A stretch of DNA of 64,000 nucleotides from Helopsaltes ochotensis (lineage: Eukaryota; Chordata; Aves; Passeriformes; Locustellidae), in assembly GCA_013400155.1 (NCBI GenBank), contig VXBM01001090.1, positions 186,001 to 250,000 of the forward strand. The letters are read 5' to 3'. Each line of letters starts with the position of its first letter. Position 1 is the first letter of the stretch. Both the position numbers and the translations under genes were made by a program. Of this stretch, positions 27,001 to 42,000 are shown one piece after another. Under the pieces are notes generated by a model, which ran no database searches, was not told where the DNA came from, and saw nothing but the letters and a program-made list of their open reading frames with translations.

Positions 27001-30000
27001 CTTATTTTTAAATCTTAACTTCAAATATCAAAAATATAACACCTCAGAGACCACAGTGCTCTAAATTGCACTGGCAGTTTGGATACCAGGAAAGCCAAAT
27101 TTAGAGGAATGTCAGGGATTCCAGATTGTACCTCTTTGTGCTGTAAACATAGGAGTTTCCCTGATAACCCCCTGCTGCTAAATGAACATGTGAAACAGCA
27201 GCTTATGTGTTGTATTGGAAGTAAAATGTTGCTATGAGAGAAAATTCAAAAATGAGGTAGAAACAAATGCTGAGCAGGTGGAAGAGAGAGTTTGTGAAAA
27301 GCAGCTTAAGAACAGAAAGAAGGAGTGAGCAGTCAGGTGGAAGAAAACAAGTTAAAAGTGGCCAGAAAAGTAGCTTCAGACATACTGTGTGGTGGACACT
27401 GGGGTGGAAGGGGAAAGATGAAGAGCAGAGACATCTCTGGCTCTTCTGTAACAATAAAAGTGAACTCAAAATAAAATCAAGGACTTGGCAGTGGGAAAAA
27501 AGCAGAGTCTCCTGGAAAGTGAGATAACTGTGAATCCAGAGGATATGATCTGCTCCATAAAGAACCACCCTTGCTCTGTTCAGAAAACATGCCTTGAGTA
27601 CAAAGTCAAGTAGCTTCTGCTGCAGAGTGATAAGAGCAGCTGCCAGCAGTGGTTTCTGTTCAGTCTGTCTTCATTGAGGCCTTCTCTTGCCAGTTAGTGA
27701 GGAATGAGCTGAAGATAAAGCTGAGGAAACAGAGAACAAAAGGTGGAATGGGAGAGAAATAGTGAGCAAGCAGAAGAGGATGGGGTACAGCCTGACGCCG
27801 TGAGGGATCATGCAGAACAGATGGATTAAGGAAGGATAAGAAAGCATAAAGCTTTATGTGCTGCAGGGAAACTGATAGGCAATTAGGAAGGCCATACACA
27901 AAAACTAAGGGAAGTGGAGGAAGGGGAGGAAGAAACACAAGGAGCTCCTAAGATGTGAGGATCTCAGCTATTAAAAACCTTACGGTTTATGCCTTCATAG
28001 AATATATAAAAGATCAGAAGTCTGGATCTGGCTGTTTCAGAAGAAAGTATCAGTTATTCAGCCTACCACAGGAGCTGTATGGTAAGACATTACAGCACTG
28101 ACTCCAGCTCTCCTCTGACCTAAGAAATGGGCTTGGCAAGAATTATCAAAAGTCAGTGAAAATCTTAACCTTGACTTCCAATTGGTTATAATTTCTATAA
28201 TTTTTTTATTGCGTGGAAACAAAGCTGTTGCTTGCTCAAGACCACAATGAACCCAGCATCTTCAGTGGTTTCAGAAATACTTGAGAGTTTGCAAAGACTG
28301 TCAAAGGAGAGAAGAGAGTGGAGCTTGAGATATGGTTTTTGTTATAGAGGAAAAAGCGCTGTAGGAATCTGCAGTAAAAATGTTCTGTGGAAATGGCTTA
28401 TTTTGTGAAAATAATAATTTGATAAATATATTTTCCTTCATATTAATTACATAGAATACAAAGCAAAATGACAGTAGAAAACTGTAAACTGGAAGACCTT
28501 GCATTTATCTAGCAATAGTAAATGTGTAAGTATTTTTTTGTTCTAGGTTCCTACAGGCTAAAGAAGAATTGAGGCAACTTAAACTTCCTGGATTTATGTA
28601 TAGTGATGTTTTCAAACTGGCTTCTTCAACACCTTATTTCAGTATGGAAGATGATGAGTGTTCAGAAGAAGGAGTACATCTCATAGTCTGTGTCCATGGC
28701 CTAGATGGTATGCTGGGAGATGTGATACTGTACAAGAAAGCAGTTCAGATTACCAGTGAGATTTAGCTTTGGTCATTCGAACTCTGAACTGAACACCTGA
28801 AACAGGTTCATGGGAGGGAAATGGGAATCTGACATTGTTCTGCTACATTTGACAACATGTTCCATAACATTTTTTAAATTAACAATTCTCTGTCTTCAAT
28901 AAAACTTCCCTGCACGTAAATCTGTTTAATTCCATAGATCAGGTGCATCTTTCAGGTTTTTATGTCAGAAAGGACTTTGTCCATGCTGTAGTAATAGAAT
29001 GAAGTTACTGACAAAACTGTTTTCTTTAGAATTGCTGTGTTGTCAAGGAAAATGAAATATGTGTAGCTTGTTAGGAAAAAGAAATAATATATGTAAAACG
29101 CAGTCAAGTGTTTATAAGATTTCAAAAGGTTAAGTCACTGAATCAGAGTGTGGTTGAGAGTGAAAGGGGTCACTGAAGATTCTCATTCAACTTCCTTGCT
29201 CAGAGCAGAGTCACCTACAGCAGATTGCCCAGGATGCAGCCCAGTTGGGTTTTTGAATATTTCCAAGGACAAAGATTCTACTGTGGTAGAAGTGAGAAAA
29301 TCTCTTTTTAATTGAAAGGGTTATAAAGTTTAAATGACTTGAAAATATTCACCTGCTTTTAGTTCAAAGCATATATGTGTATTAAGAAACAATATCCCCT
29401 CTAGCTTTTCTGATTTGGGAGACACCTCTTAAATTAACAATGTAAGGAAATACAAGAGGGCAGTAGAATAGCGTATTGGACTGCACCAACACTGCACAGG
29501 CACCTTTGTCATTTTTCAAATTCTTAAGTTAAAAAAGTAAAATAAGGGCATAGTTTTTCTTTCCTTATTTGGGCAGAAAGCAGTCTTTGCTAAGTACTTT
29601 TAAAAATAGGACTCATAGGTGTTCCCTCTTACTAGTGTAGATACTCGCACTATTGGATGTAGAAGTGGCACAAAAAGCAACTTCACCAAGAAGCCGGTTG
29701 TTAAAAAAACATGTTTGAAGCCTTAGGAAAGTCCACATAGTTAGAATTTTCTTTTGAAATGGCAAGCTTATACAAGCTATTTCCTATAAATGGCAGATGT
29801 AAATGGAAATCCTGTTCTCTAATTAAGGCAGAAAGGCAACCCTTTTTTGAAGAGCATCCATAGCTACTGATGTGGAAAAATCTTCAGGATGCTAGTTAAA
29901 CTAGCATTTGTTTTGGGTACCAAAGTATCTAAAAGTATCTTTACCTGCCAGTAGTTCACTCTGCCTTTTCATTTTATGAAAGTACTCCTTCACTGAATTC

Positions 30001-33000
30001 TTTAAGCTCTCTTTGAGTTCTTTAATTGGCTTTATCAAAATTAATTAGGTTTCCAAGAATGTAATGTTCACAGTGCTATGTATCGGTTGGAGGCTTAGAC
30101 AAAATTAAACATGACTTCCTACATCCTTGCTTTTTTAAAAGTGTTTGAATCGAATGTCATTTTCATAAACCATTTTGTCACTTAATTTGACATTGTTGTT
30201 TATCTTTCAAACTCTTACTGAATTTTAATTAGGGCTGAGAAAATAATTAGCTGTGTTTAAATATAAAGCCAGAGATTCATTTCAGTATTTTGTGTGCTTT
30301 TATTGCAAGTTAACTTTGCAGAATCTAACCCTTGACTGTTTTTCTTTTGAAGGTAACAGTGCAGATCTGAGATTAGTGAAGACTTACATTGAGCTAGGGC
30401 TGCCTGGAGGAAGAATTGAATTTCTTATGTCTGAAAGGAATCAGGTATTTGCCAACTAAAAAACAATTTTTGTAAAACTATGAACAGTGTAAACCTTCAG
30501 ACATGTTTATTTAATGGCACTATTGTGTTTACCACATTTTGTATATTTTTATTGTATTCTCATGGAATCCAGATTTGGTCTGTGGCTTGTAAAAGTAATT
30601 ACAAAATCTTGTATAGTATTGAAAGTAAATATTTTAATGGGTAACATTTGTTACTACCAATTTGTAGTGTGCACTGTATCTCCTAAGTTCTCAGCATAAA
30701 CAGTTTGGATTGTGGATAAAATATACTCAATACTAGTGGTAAAAATGGCAATAGTGAAAACTGGTGTGGCAAAAAGGGAGATATGTTATTTGAGAGGATC
30801 TGAGAAATACAAAATCCCTGTCGCTTGTCCTTTTGTCAGCATACTGCAAGATCTACATCATAACACTGAACAAATATCAAATTACCTCTTGTGTTTAAAC
30901 TTTTGTGAATTTTATTATTTTCTGATGAAGTAAACTGGCCAAAGCACAAAAGACCAATTTTTACTTTTTGTCTGTGTGTATGTGTGTATTACATTTTGTA
31001 TTAGACATACTTCAGAGATGAACTAGAACAAAGTCTTGTCAGTGGCTCAAACAAAAGCTTCATTTAGTGCACTAGCATCTTTCTGGCAGTAGCTGCTGGG
31101 ATGCTTTATGAAACAGGCTGGACAGGCACCAAGCCAGGCTTTCTCTTCTCTAGCTCTATAGTTTGTGTCAGTCAGCAGCTGTGAGACGTTCTGGTTTGTG
31201 GATTCCACTGAGACCACTGAGCCTAATAGCTGCTGACAGACTTTTCTCCTTAAAGGGCTGATCCTTTTTGAATGTTTTTACCTCTGTATCCATGGCATAC
31301 AGTTGAGATTAATTCTGTGGTTCATATACCTTAGTAATTCAGTTGCAAACAAGGAAATTGAAATAGTTTACCTTACAGCTGTTTTGGAAAAAAATACTCA
31401 ATAATCATTCCTCATTGACTGCTTCAGTTAATCACATATTTTATAAACAAATACAATTTCTCCTTCAGGAGGCAACTGAAGAGACTTAGTCCATTTATTA
31501 TTTCTTACAATTAGATGTGAAACAGTTTCTGTTCATCCATGATACCCTTCCTGGCCTCCTGGAAACTTCTTGTCATTTAAAATAGCGTGATCAGAACTAG
31601 ACATTTAAGATGCTTTTGCACTACAGACTGACAAAATGCTACATTGCTATTTTCTTTCCTTCCTTTCCTAACATAGCTGATTATATTAAACACAGATGTG
31701 TAGATTATTGTTTGCATATACAGTTAGGGCTGGTTTTCTCTGTGTAACATTGGTTTGTGTTTCTTGCCATTTTATCACCCAGGCATGCAGTAGTATAAGA
31801 TTCTATTGAAATTCTGGTTGGTTTTAGATTTGACTACCCCAGATATTTAGTTTTGTGCACAAACTGATATTTCATCTCCTTTTTTCCTTTCCCAGATCAT
31901 TTACCAGTATGTTGAACACTACAGATTTTAGCACAGATCCTTTGAAACTTGGGTTGAAAAGTTCTAGGCAGGCTTTGCTTGTATCTTAATTTCTTACTGC
32001 TGATCATTGGAGAGAATCAGCGATGAACTGAGGATAAGGCCTTAAGAATTTTGTTTGTTTCATTTTGAATAACTAGTATTATTGTAGACTGCTGTTGCAG
32101 TAATTGTCTCATCTCTATTTCATGGGAAGTATGACATAATTCTGAATATGCAGTTTGGTCTTCTGTTTCACTGCAGATAATCTTAAGTGTAGAAAACAGC
32201 TTAGAAGTAAGGCTGAGTGTGAAATGTTAAGATTTGTTTTGGTGTTTTAGAAGAAAGTAGTCTGACAGTAAAATATGTGTCCCTTTATTCTGTGTTACAA
32301 TAAAATGACATGAAAAATTTATAATAACTAGCTGTAGTGTTTGTATTAGAGTTAATATCAATGCTTTTATTTGTTTGCTGTTGATAGACACACTGGGTGG
32401 GGAGTAAGAATTCAGACAATGCAGAATGTATATTGCTGCATTAGAAAATACAGTTATTATTTTTTATTTCTTTTATTTTACAGAATGATACCTTTGCTGA
32501 TTTTGATTCCATGACAGATCGTCTTTTAGATGAAATTATACAGTATATACAAATTTATAATCTACCCCTTTCAAAAATCAGGTAATATCTGTTCTATACT
32601 GATACTATTTACAGAAATAAACTTAGAACTAGAGCCCTGGGTTGTTTTAAACTGTGATGCTCAGGAGCAGGCCAAAAGAGAGATGGGATGAAGCAATTTG
32701 GGACAGGGGGAGGAGTAGGGGAAAGGAGGAGAGAGAGAGGGAATTGCCAGATGAAAGAAGACTGATGTAAGATGAACAATGTTGTAAGCTCATCTGTTGG
32801 TTGTTTTAGGGCAGAGGTTAAGCATTACATTTAAGAAATTGCTGTCCTGTGCTTCCACAAATTCTGCATAATAGAGTTCTGCAGAAAAAGAGATAGTATT
32901 TTGAGAAAGTCAAAGGAACCTGTACTAGCACTATGCCAGGAAGTTAGCTTCTTTCTGATTTTACAGTCCCTTCACCAAGTATGACATGGCAGACTGTCTT

Positions 33001-36000
33001 GTCACTCCTACAGGGCGCTTTCATCTTACCTGTGACGTTGAAAGGCAGGTGCATGAAAATATATTTCATTATTTTTTATGTTTTCTGATTGTTTCATCTG
33101 CTGAAGAACATGTTTTGCATCTTATTAGAGGGCTTACCACAGTCTATGCATTCCTGTTTTTACATTTACTTCCAGGGAATGCCCGTTGCATTTATTTCCT
33201 CAAAGTAGGGTGCACCATTTGGGCAAACTACCTTACTAACTCAGCAGTGTTAGTTCATCAATAGATGACAGGAGCTAATTCAAGCCTGACTTCATCCATT
33301 TTTTTAGGCATTCTCAAACTATACATCCAGAAGGTTTTTTGACTTGCTAGTCACATGTGTTTCTGACAAGTTTCTGCATTCACATGTGTTTGTTCAGCTG
33401 GAGGAAGCATCTAAAACATTTAAACAAATGTTTCTGTTTTGAGATAGGCAAGATTTGCCATGCTTAATTTTGTCTAAACTGTTGATTTAAAAATTAAAAA
33501 GGCACTGTATGATCATATTTTTGTTTCACAGACTACATGGTAGCACCCTTGGTATGGGAGAGAAGAGTTCTGTAACCCACCAGCATACACCAGGATCTTC
33601 TCTCCCATGCTATTGTCTGAAGGCTGTTAGGAGCAAACCTACCCACTTACCTTCTCATTGTTTATACCTGAGAGCTGAATTCTTGTTTGCTTTTGGTTTG
33701 CTTCTCTCATAAGACTTCTGAATTGTAAATAGTTTTCACTTTCATTTGTTTCTCGTCACTTGAAAGAAAAAGAAAAACCTATGAATTTTTATTTTAGTTT
33801 CCTTTTCAAGGTGTATACTTGTCTTGGGCCCTTCTGAAGCAGAAGTTTTCATTTCTCAACTTAAGCTTTTCTTATGAGAAAGTTAAATCTGCCAAAAAAT
33901 CCACTGTTCTCTGGTAGCTATGTGAGAGAGCTGTTAGAAAAGCATGTGCCTCTATGCAAGACCTTGAAGGGATGACCCAGGGAGCCTAGGAAAGTACTGC
34001 TGAGAAATCCTCTGCTCAAGAAGCCAATGCTTTCCTGCCTCATTTTGGTTATGCCACTGTAGAAAGTAGCCCTTGTAGTGATTTGTGGTGTCCCAAATGA
34101 TGCTGGTTTGTCCTCATAAAATATCCTCATCTCCTATAGGAAGTGTTCTCTCTACAAGTGTTGCTCCATAACCCAGTCAAAATAGACATCAGTCTCCAGA
34201 TCTGTGATTTTGTATGGCAAAAAAAGCCAACATCCTAAGATGGTTGGATTCTGTCTTGCTTAAGCAGTTGGACAACAGCATCCCAGGGCTTCAGTATGGG
34301 GACAGTAATGTTCACAGTGGGAGCTTCAGCTTCCTTGACCTTGGGTCTGCGTAGATTAATTTCATATTTCTATATTTCCAGTTGGCACATATTTTCTTTC
34401 TTTTGTTTCCCGTTTACTGTTTTTCCCTCCCATTCTCTGTTATCCCTAATGGTGGCTTTTCTCCTGAGTTATACAGCTGTGCTCCTGCAGTGATCATTAG
34501 CAGACCATTTCCACACCATACTTCATTCTGCTGATACAGAGTTCAGGCCACACAAAATAACTACTTGTTATTAATAGAAACTGTAGTGAAACTAAAACAA
34601 CTTTAGTACTGGACTTGGTACTACACTGGCAGATGATTGTTGTCCCAGCTTAAACAAATCAAAATCAGCTCAGGTGGAAATAAGTCTAGAGATGTTCTGG
34701 GATTCTCCCCTTTATTCAGATAAATGCAGTGTCTCATGCTCTCAAGTAATGGCAAAATCCTACTTACTGTGCTACATTCCTGTACTGACAAAAGACACTC
34801 CCTGTACCACTGGATTAGTGTCAGCTTCTGTAAACATTTTTGGTACTTGTAGAGCTAATACCAGTTATTGCAGCAATTCACTAAGACGTTTGTTCATCTC
34901 TGAACAAAGTATTTGTGCTCACAAGCAGCATGCAGCAAGCATGAGCTGAAAGCTTGATTCAAAGCAAATGCAATTTGCTTTATAAAAGAACTGTTTAGTA
35001 AAGAATCACAGGAGGCTTTAGGTTGAGAGGACATCTGGAGATCATTTGGACCAGTCATACTGATGTCACCATCAAAGTTAATGCAACCTTGAAGCATGTC
35101 AAATTGCTCAATCATACCCATTCAAGTTTTGAGTATCTGTGAGGATGGAAGCCCTCCCAGGTAACCAGGCAGCTGGGGAATAAACCACCTGGTCTTGTAG
35201 TTTCAGAAACCATTTTGGACATGTCAGGTCTTACATAAATTTCTGATGACTTGCATTGGACTTTGACCTCAGGTAGATTAATCAGCTTGTCATTCTCTTC
35301 CCTAAGTAACATTGGCTCATAAAAACAACCAAAAGTTTTTAATGCTATGCATCTATTAAAACATCTGTGTGTTGTTTCAGCACCTCATTGATTATGAATC
35401 TTGATTGATTTTTTTTTCCTTCCATGAATTTTTATAGTTGGACAGTTGGATTTTTGTTTATTGGCACAGAATAATGAGGTTTTGCTATATCTGATTTTCT
35501 AGCATGATCTGAATTGGTGGACTTGTATTGTAAGGAGTGTATAAAAACTATAATTCTGTTAACTTTAGTGTGTTAATGATATATTCAGAAGATTGTAATA
35601 TTGCCACCTAGTGTTCATTGCTTTTGCAGAGCATCTCTTGAGTAGGAGGGATTACAATCCTGTCTTACACTTTCAAGACCCTTTTTGAAGGATTTTCCTT
35701 TTCCTCCCCTTTTTGATTTCAGCAAATTTTTAAACCTTTCTCTATTAAAAAACAAATTTAAGACTTACTATGTGTTCACCTAAGCATCTGAATTGGACCT
35801 CAATGTATTACTGTAACCTTTATTATATTTCTAAGGCTTTTCAAATTAAGTACAAGTGTGTAATCTTTGAAGTACATTCACATAGCTGATTGTGAGCTCC
35901 CAGTTTTCCTCAAAATGAATCCTTCATGTTTCTGAAGTTTTGGTTAGGTATGCCTGTACTCTTAGGGGTGGTAGAATTGATAGATGAATTGCTGCTTTTT

Positions 36001-39000
36001 TCACAGAAAATGCCCTTTGTTATGGTACAATATAAGAGTTTCTCATATCCCCTTATGACTTTTAGTAAATACTGTCTGAACTATAGGAGAACTGTCAAGG
36101 GAGTATCTCTGCTAATGTTCAGATCTTCTTTAGAAAAAAATCTGTTTTACTCAAAAGCAGTTACATCATGTAGATCATCTTCAGGATCAACTCAATTTCT
36201 GTGGACATTTACTTGTTCTTAAAGAAATCTGTGGTTTTGTTGTTCTTGTGTGGATTTTATGATGTCCTCCAAGGGAATAGCTTTAAATTTTAGTATTCAA
36301 GAAGGCAGCTCAGTGTTTTGTTTTGCAAATGCACTGCTGTTGTGCTGACACCACAAAGGATACATAATCTTTCATTTCAAAATTAGTTAGGCAAATATAG
36401 CAAGCTCAAGCAAAGAATCTCTCATACAAATAATATTGGAAATCTAGTAGTAAAAGCAACTGAGAAGAATATACATACATGCTTAAACTATGTATTAATA
36501 ATGAATAAAAAGCCTTTTTCTGTCATAGAAATACATAATTATTTTGGAAGTTAGGAGTTCAGGGTGGTTCTGCCATTCTATAACCAGTTGTTTGAATTTT
36601 TTTATTTACCTTTAAATTGGTATTTTCCAAGGCAGTGATTCTTGCTTGGGAAGCATTTAAACAGTCAAGTAATCTTTTAGTACTGTATTTTATACAGATG
36701 TTACAGGAAGCTTTGTTTTAGCTACTTTTGTTGATGAATGTAGTGATACAGAGCAAACAGGAAGAATGATCCTAGAAGTATAACACTGTAGCACATATGT
36801 GAGCAACGATAGTTCTACTGTACATAATTTTGGATGGTTTTCTGTTTTCACCATATCCTGGGGTTGCATCTGTAATGCACGAAGGCACTTTTTCCTTCTA
36901 AATTTGTGAGTCTGGTCCCTACTGTATACTGTTTAAGTCAGTATACTGACTGTTTACTACTGTATACTGTTTAAGCCTAGTCTGGTATAGTCCTTACCTC
37001 AGCAGGAATCTGTAAGCATAATAATCAGAATTGCTTAATTTCATGGTGTCCATTTTAAAAAAATGCTTTATATAGACTTGTGTATATGACAGTAAGCACC
37101 TCATATTAAGTAATATTTATCCTTAGATACAAGAAGCTAATGAGTCCCATCTGTCTTTCCATTAAATTGCTTAACCAGGGAAACACCTAAAAGTAATATT
37201 GTCCTGACAGAGACATATTCTTCAATTACTTGCTCAAGCTGATAATCAGTTCTTTTGGTCAAGCTGCTAAGCAGATCTGAGATGTTGCTTCTATTTTTAC
37301 ATAATCAGGTTCAGTTAAGTAATGGTGTTCCCCCCTATTAGGACTACCTTTGGAATCTGTCTCCACTAGATTGTTTCAGGAATGCTCATACATTTGGCAT
37401 ATTGAGTGCCATCACATGCCGAAGTAATGATGTTTTCAGTCGTGCATGACTCATAAAATATTTTCTTAGTAGTTGGTGCTAAGAGCAACTAACCCAGAAA
37501 TAATCTTGGGTTTGAGTGGTAGGTGCTGGTGGAAGGCTAGTTTGGTTTTGTTAGCATTTCAAAATGCTGCATACTTCTGGAGGAGATCAAACATGTTTGT
37601 AATGAGTTTGTGCAGCTTGAGAGATATGGACAAGCTATGCCTCCTGTATGACATAAAATACAGGTCTGAATGGAAAGTTTTCATTAATTTTTTCCTATGC
37701 TCTTTTAGCATTTCATTACACCAGTTTTCTTTTTCTCTGTCAAAAGAAAAAAGAAATCCTGCCATAAAAGTCCATGTTATATTGCTTTTTCTTTTTAAAC
37801 AGCTTTATTGGACACTCACTTGGTAATTTAATAATCCGTTCAGTGCTCACAAGACATCGATTTAAGTATTACCTCAACAAACTTCATACCTTCCTGTCTC
37901 TGTCTGGACCACATCTTGGTACCCTCTACAACAGCAGTGCTCTGGTTAATACAGGTGAAGTATTATTTTCAGTAGTATTACTTTAGGGGAAATCTTCTCT
38001 TTGAAATGCACTTAGCAATTTCATGTTGGGTGCACATTTCTGTATTACTGTGATTTTGAGAAACTGCATATTTCACTGTCAAAAGCAGAGAGAAGGATTA
38101 TAAAAATAAAATATCAATAAAAGGATGTGCAAGAGGTGATTGGCATAAGTATTTTCCAGTATGTTTGGTTCAGATTTTCTGTTAAAGCATAAATAAACCC
38201 GAGTTTTAATCAGTTGAGCTCAATTTATTGCAAACTGAATTTGAATATACTTAATCTGCCAAAAAATTAGATAAGATACATTAAAATAATTCTGAACTAT
38301 TGGTGTCTTTTCTCTCTCAAAAAGGGCTTACAAACTGCAGTGTGTTTCTGCAGATGTGCAGGATAAGGGAGGCAAGATTTTTTGAAAAACCAGTTAGCCA
38401 CCTATTATTATTATTGACTAATAAAGAGAATATAGCACCACAGAAAGCATTCTACTATGGTATTCCTGTGACAAAATTCTGCTTCCTTTTTTCAAGTTGC
38501 ATTTAATGAGTTCAGTTTAGAAATTGGAGAAGTAATGCCTGTTGTTTTTTGAACATCAAAATGTTCTAATATTATATGAATTATTGAAATATAGTGTGTA
38601 TATTCTGACTAGCATTACTGTATTTACACTTTCTGGAAGTTATTTTTTGTGGGCAGGGATGTATATTAGTGGAAATAAAGGCCTTCATGCTTCATTGTAT
38701 AGACAGACAGGAAAGAAAATGAAAATTTAAACTGTTTCTAAGCTTGACAGTGCTTACATGAAAAGTCAAATTAGCATCTGAGAAAGTGTTATGAACTTTA
38801 CATATTATACTTATGGTTAATAAGTTGTCATATTTTATTGTGGATCTCTACTCACGTTGTACCTAACAATGCAGGACTGTGGTTTATGCAGAAATGGAAG
38901 AAGTCTGGTTCTTTATTGCAGCTGACATGTCGAGATCACTCAGATCCACGACAGACATTCTTATATAAACTTAGTAAAAAAGCAGGTAAGCCTTGTTAAT

Positions 39001-42000
39001 GCTTCCTATCTCTTGAAAGTAACTGTGTATAAATGTGAATAGGAAATCTTAAAAAAAAGAACTTATTTTCAAAAAGCTCCTGTTTCAGTTTTAGTATTTG
39101 TTACTTTAGTCTTGTATTCTTCAAGTAAAGTAAACAGTAAACCATTTTATGTTGTAGAGGTAGGATACTACTTTGAGACTTTCCTTCCTAGCTGATGAGC
39201 AGAACTTGAATGCAGCCACTATACCAATAGATAAAGAGGGGATTTTTAAAATATCTATCTGTGAACCACTGTGTGGCAAATCAAGTACATTCATACACAT
39301 TTAGGATTACCTGTTTCTATATCTGCCTTTCTTATCTATACTATAAGTCTAAAATTCTACTTCAAAGTTTTTGCTAACAGTCTTTTATTACCTCATTAAG
39401 ACGGTTAGGGAAAACAAAAACTCATTTTCATAAAGGAAGAAGTTGTATTTAGCGTAATAACTAAATCCCAGATTAGATTATTCATACTATATCATTCATA
39501 CCGTTTTCTCTGGGTTGAATATCCTTATTTCAGCTGTTGGCCAGAAATGCAATTGCCAGCTGCTAATGTGCCAGCAGGTAATGCTTTATAATTAGCATTA
39601 TAAAATTTTTGAGGAGTCATCTGACAGGTGTTTCTGAATGTGTGTCAGTCCAGCAGTTGTGGAGCCAGATATGCCAGTGTTGGTTTGTGAAAAATCCAGG
39701 CACATTCCTACATCTAAATATTTCTAGGTTGTCACAGCTGGAATTTTGTTAAGAGCAACGAAGTACAAAGATATGGGCAGGTAGAGACTGACATATAGCT
39801 CTTGAGGTGCGTGATTATAAAATTTACAGGACTTGGAAGAAGCAGAAAATAATAAGGAGCAAGAAGAAAAATCCTAAGTAAGACAGGAATATTGATCAAT
39901 AATTGATTTTAGAAATACTTGGGGTTTTTTTACCCTTTTCTTCAAATCTACTATCACAAAGTGATTTTGTTGATGAAAAGGTAATATTAAAAGCTGAACT
40001 GGTATTTAAAGGTGAACTCAATCTAGTTTTGCTGTCTTTTGAAAAGAAATGTTTGAATGTAAACAGGAGTTATGTGAGAAGTTCGACATTGGATGCTGAG
40101 TAAGACTGTGGGAGCCCTGTTAAGATTAATCAATTAATCCCTGATTAATTAAGCCCTGATCAGATTAATTAATCAGTTGGCTTTAAAAAAATTCATATTC
40201 CATGGTTTTTCTGTGCATTTATATCAGCATGACTAGAGACATTGTCATTTGAGTACCATTGTCTGTTGTAGAAATGTGACATATTTTCTGATGACAGACC
40301 TTTATATGACAGGATTTTTGAAAGATCTGGATAGTACCATCTCAAGAGTCATCATGTGCGTTTCAGAGTTTGTTCCCCATAAATGGTAGAAGGAATATAA
40401 AAGTCTTTAGGCTCAGTTTCTGCTTTTTTCTTTCTTACCAAAGAGATGAAAAGAGCTGTATGTCAGGCCACAGCCTCATATACCATCTTGCTTCCAGGTC
40501 CTTCAGTGAGGTTGGTGTAAGGGAGAAGGAAAGGCTGGGGGAGACGGGAGAAAGAGATGTGAAAAATTAATAATTTTAGATAAGGAGAAAAGAAAGTAAG
40601 CTTTATGCTGCCCTCATAGAGAAGGAAGTAAGTTTTCCTTTGAGAGGGGAGTTCATATACTGTATATACAATGTAGGTGTTGGCCTTGTTATCTGTACAA
40701 GGCCTGCTTCTGTCCTGCCATCTCTTTCTTCACTCAGTGGGCATAGAAGAGCTTGTGCTTGACTCTCAGACCCAAGATGAGAGGCATTTGGAATTCCCCA
40801 ACCTGCACAATTCCTCTTTTCAGATTTTCAATACAGGGAATTTGTGTACTGGTTTCAACAGGGATTCTAAACATAAGATTCTAAACATACTTAACCCCAG
40901 GGTACACACAAGAGATCGACAACACTTTCAAGAAGTATAGCCCTGGTTTTGCAACTTCTGTTGATTTTCGTAATCCTATAGGAAAATAGGGATCTAAGAT
41001 GAAGAAACATCTGTTACTGCTTAATGTTGGTGTCTTCTTTGGACATTGGTTTTGCATCTGGGAAAATCCCTAAGGCAGCAAAAACTAAAACTTCCTTTGG
41101 ATCCAGCAGGTGGTGTTTTGAGGGTCAAGGTCTCAGCTGCATTGTTGTATGGTGGCTTGTGACTCTGGATTTCAAATTTGCCTAAGACCATACATGATAA
41201 ACACATCATCCTGTTGCTTAACCCCAAAATGCAGAATAGGTAAACAGTAAAACTCACTTATCTTATGAAATACCCAATATACTTTCTTAGCTCCTGCTGA
41301 AGATTTCGATCAAACACTTTTTCATAAAGAAAAATTGCTGATACTTGTCTAAAATATGATATTCAGAAGGGGCTGTTCTAAGGCAAACTATTTTCTTAAA
41401 ATGCTCTAGTGTGTTTGGCCTAAAGCAGATGGGGCAGCACCAGAAATCTGCTGCTGCTTTCTAGAGAAAATGTAACACTTAAATGTCTTTAAGGGCTGTA
41501 ACTCTGTCTTTACAGGTGAGGGTAGGGGTTCCTACCTTTGCATCACTCTACTATTAGCGTGCTTGTCCAAGAAGTAGGAAGTCTGAGTTTAGTTATAAAG
41601 TTTTAATTATACTTTATGGTTGTGCTGGTTGGATTCTGTACCTGTGCTCAAGCTGGTGAAACCTGACAGCGAGGTTAAATTTTATAAAGGCACCTGCACT
41701 AGGTGGGCTGTATCATGTATGTGTTGGTGCTAGGCATGAATTCTAATGCAGATATTGTCTGAAACATCAGTGAAGACAAGGCACCATCCATCTTTAGGTT
41801 TCTTTAAACGAGGCTTTACTCTCTTCTGTATAGCCAGAAACCAACCACTGTATTCCAAAGAAACAAGAGGACAGTTTGAATCATACTTGGTTTAATGGGA
41901 ACAGAGTTCAACTGAGGCATGGCCATATATTAAATATGTACAGAGGAAAGGCTGGTACTAAACTTCTCATTATTTTGTAGCTCTTCCTACTGTAATTGGT

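Larger units (their letters stand above)
32582..37802 (+). other. FAM135A: FAM135A intron
   Basis: A 5.2-kb intron. It holds a GA-rich stretch (about 32673-32765), a probable old CR1 remnant (34998-35056) and a local 19-bp direct duplication (36919-36975). No exon-like segment was recognised. Confidence 0.8.

Noticed and set aside
27203..27938. 121- and 92-codon minus-strand frames, Leu/Phe/Ser-rich
   Set aside because: They arise from a purine-skewed low-complexity intron block, and translation composition follows the base skew.
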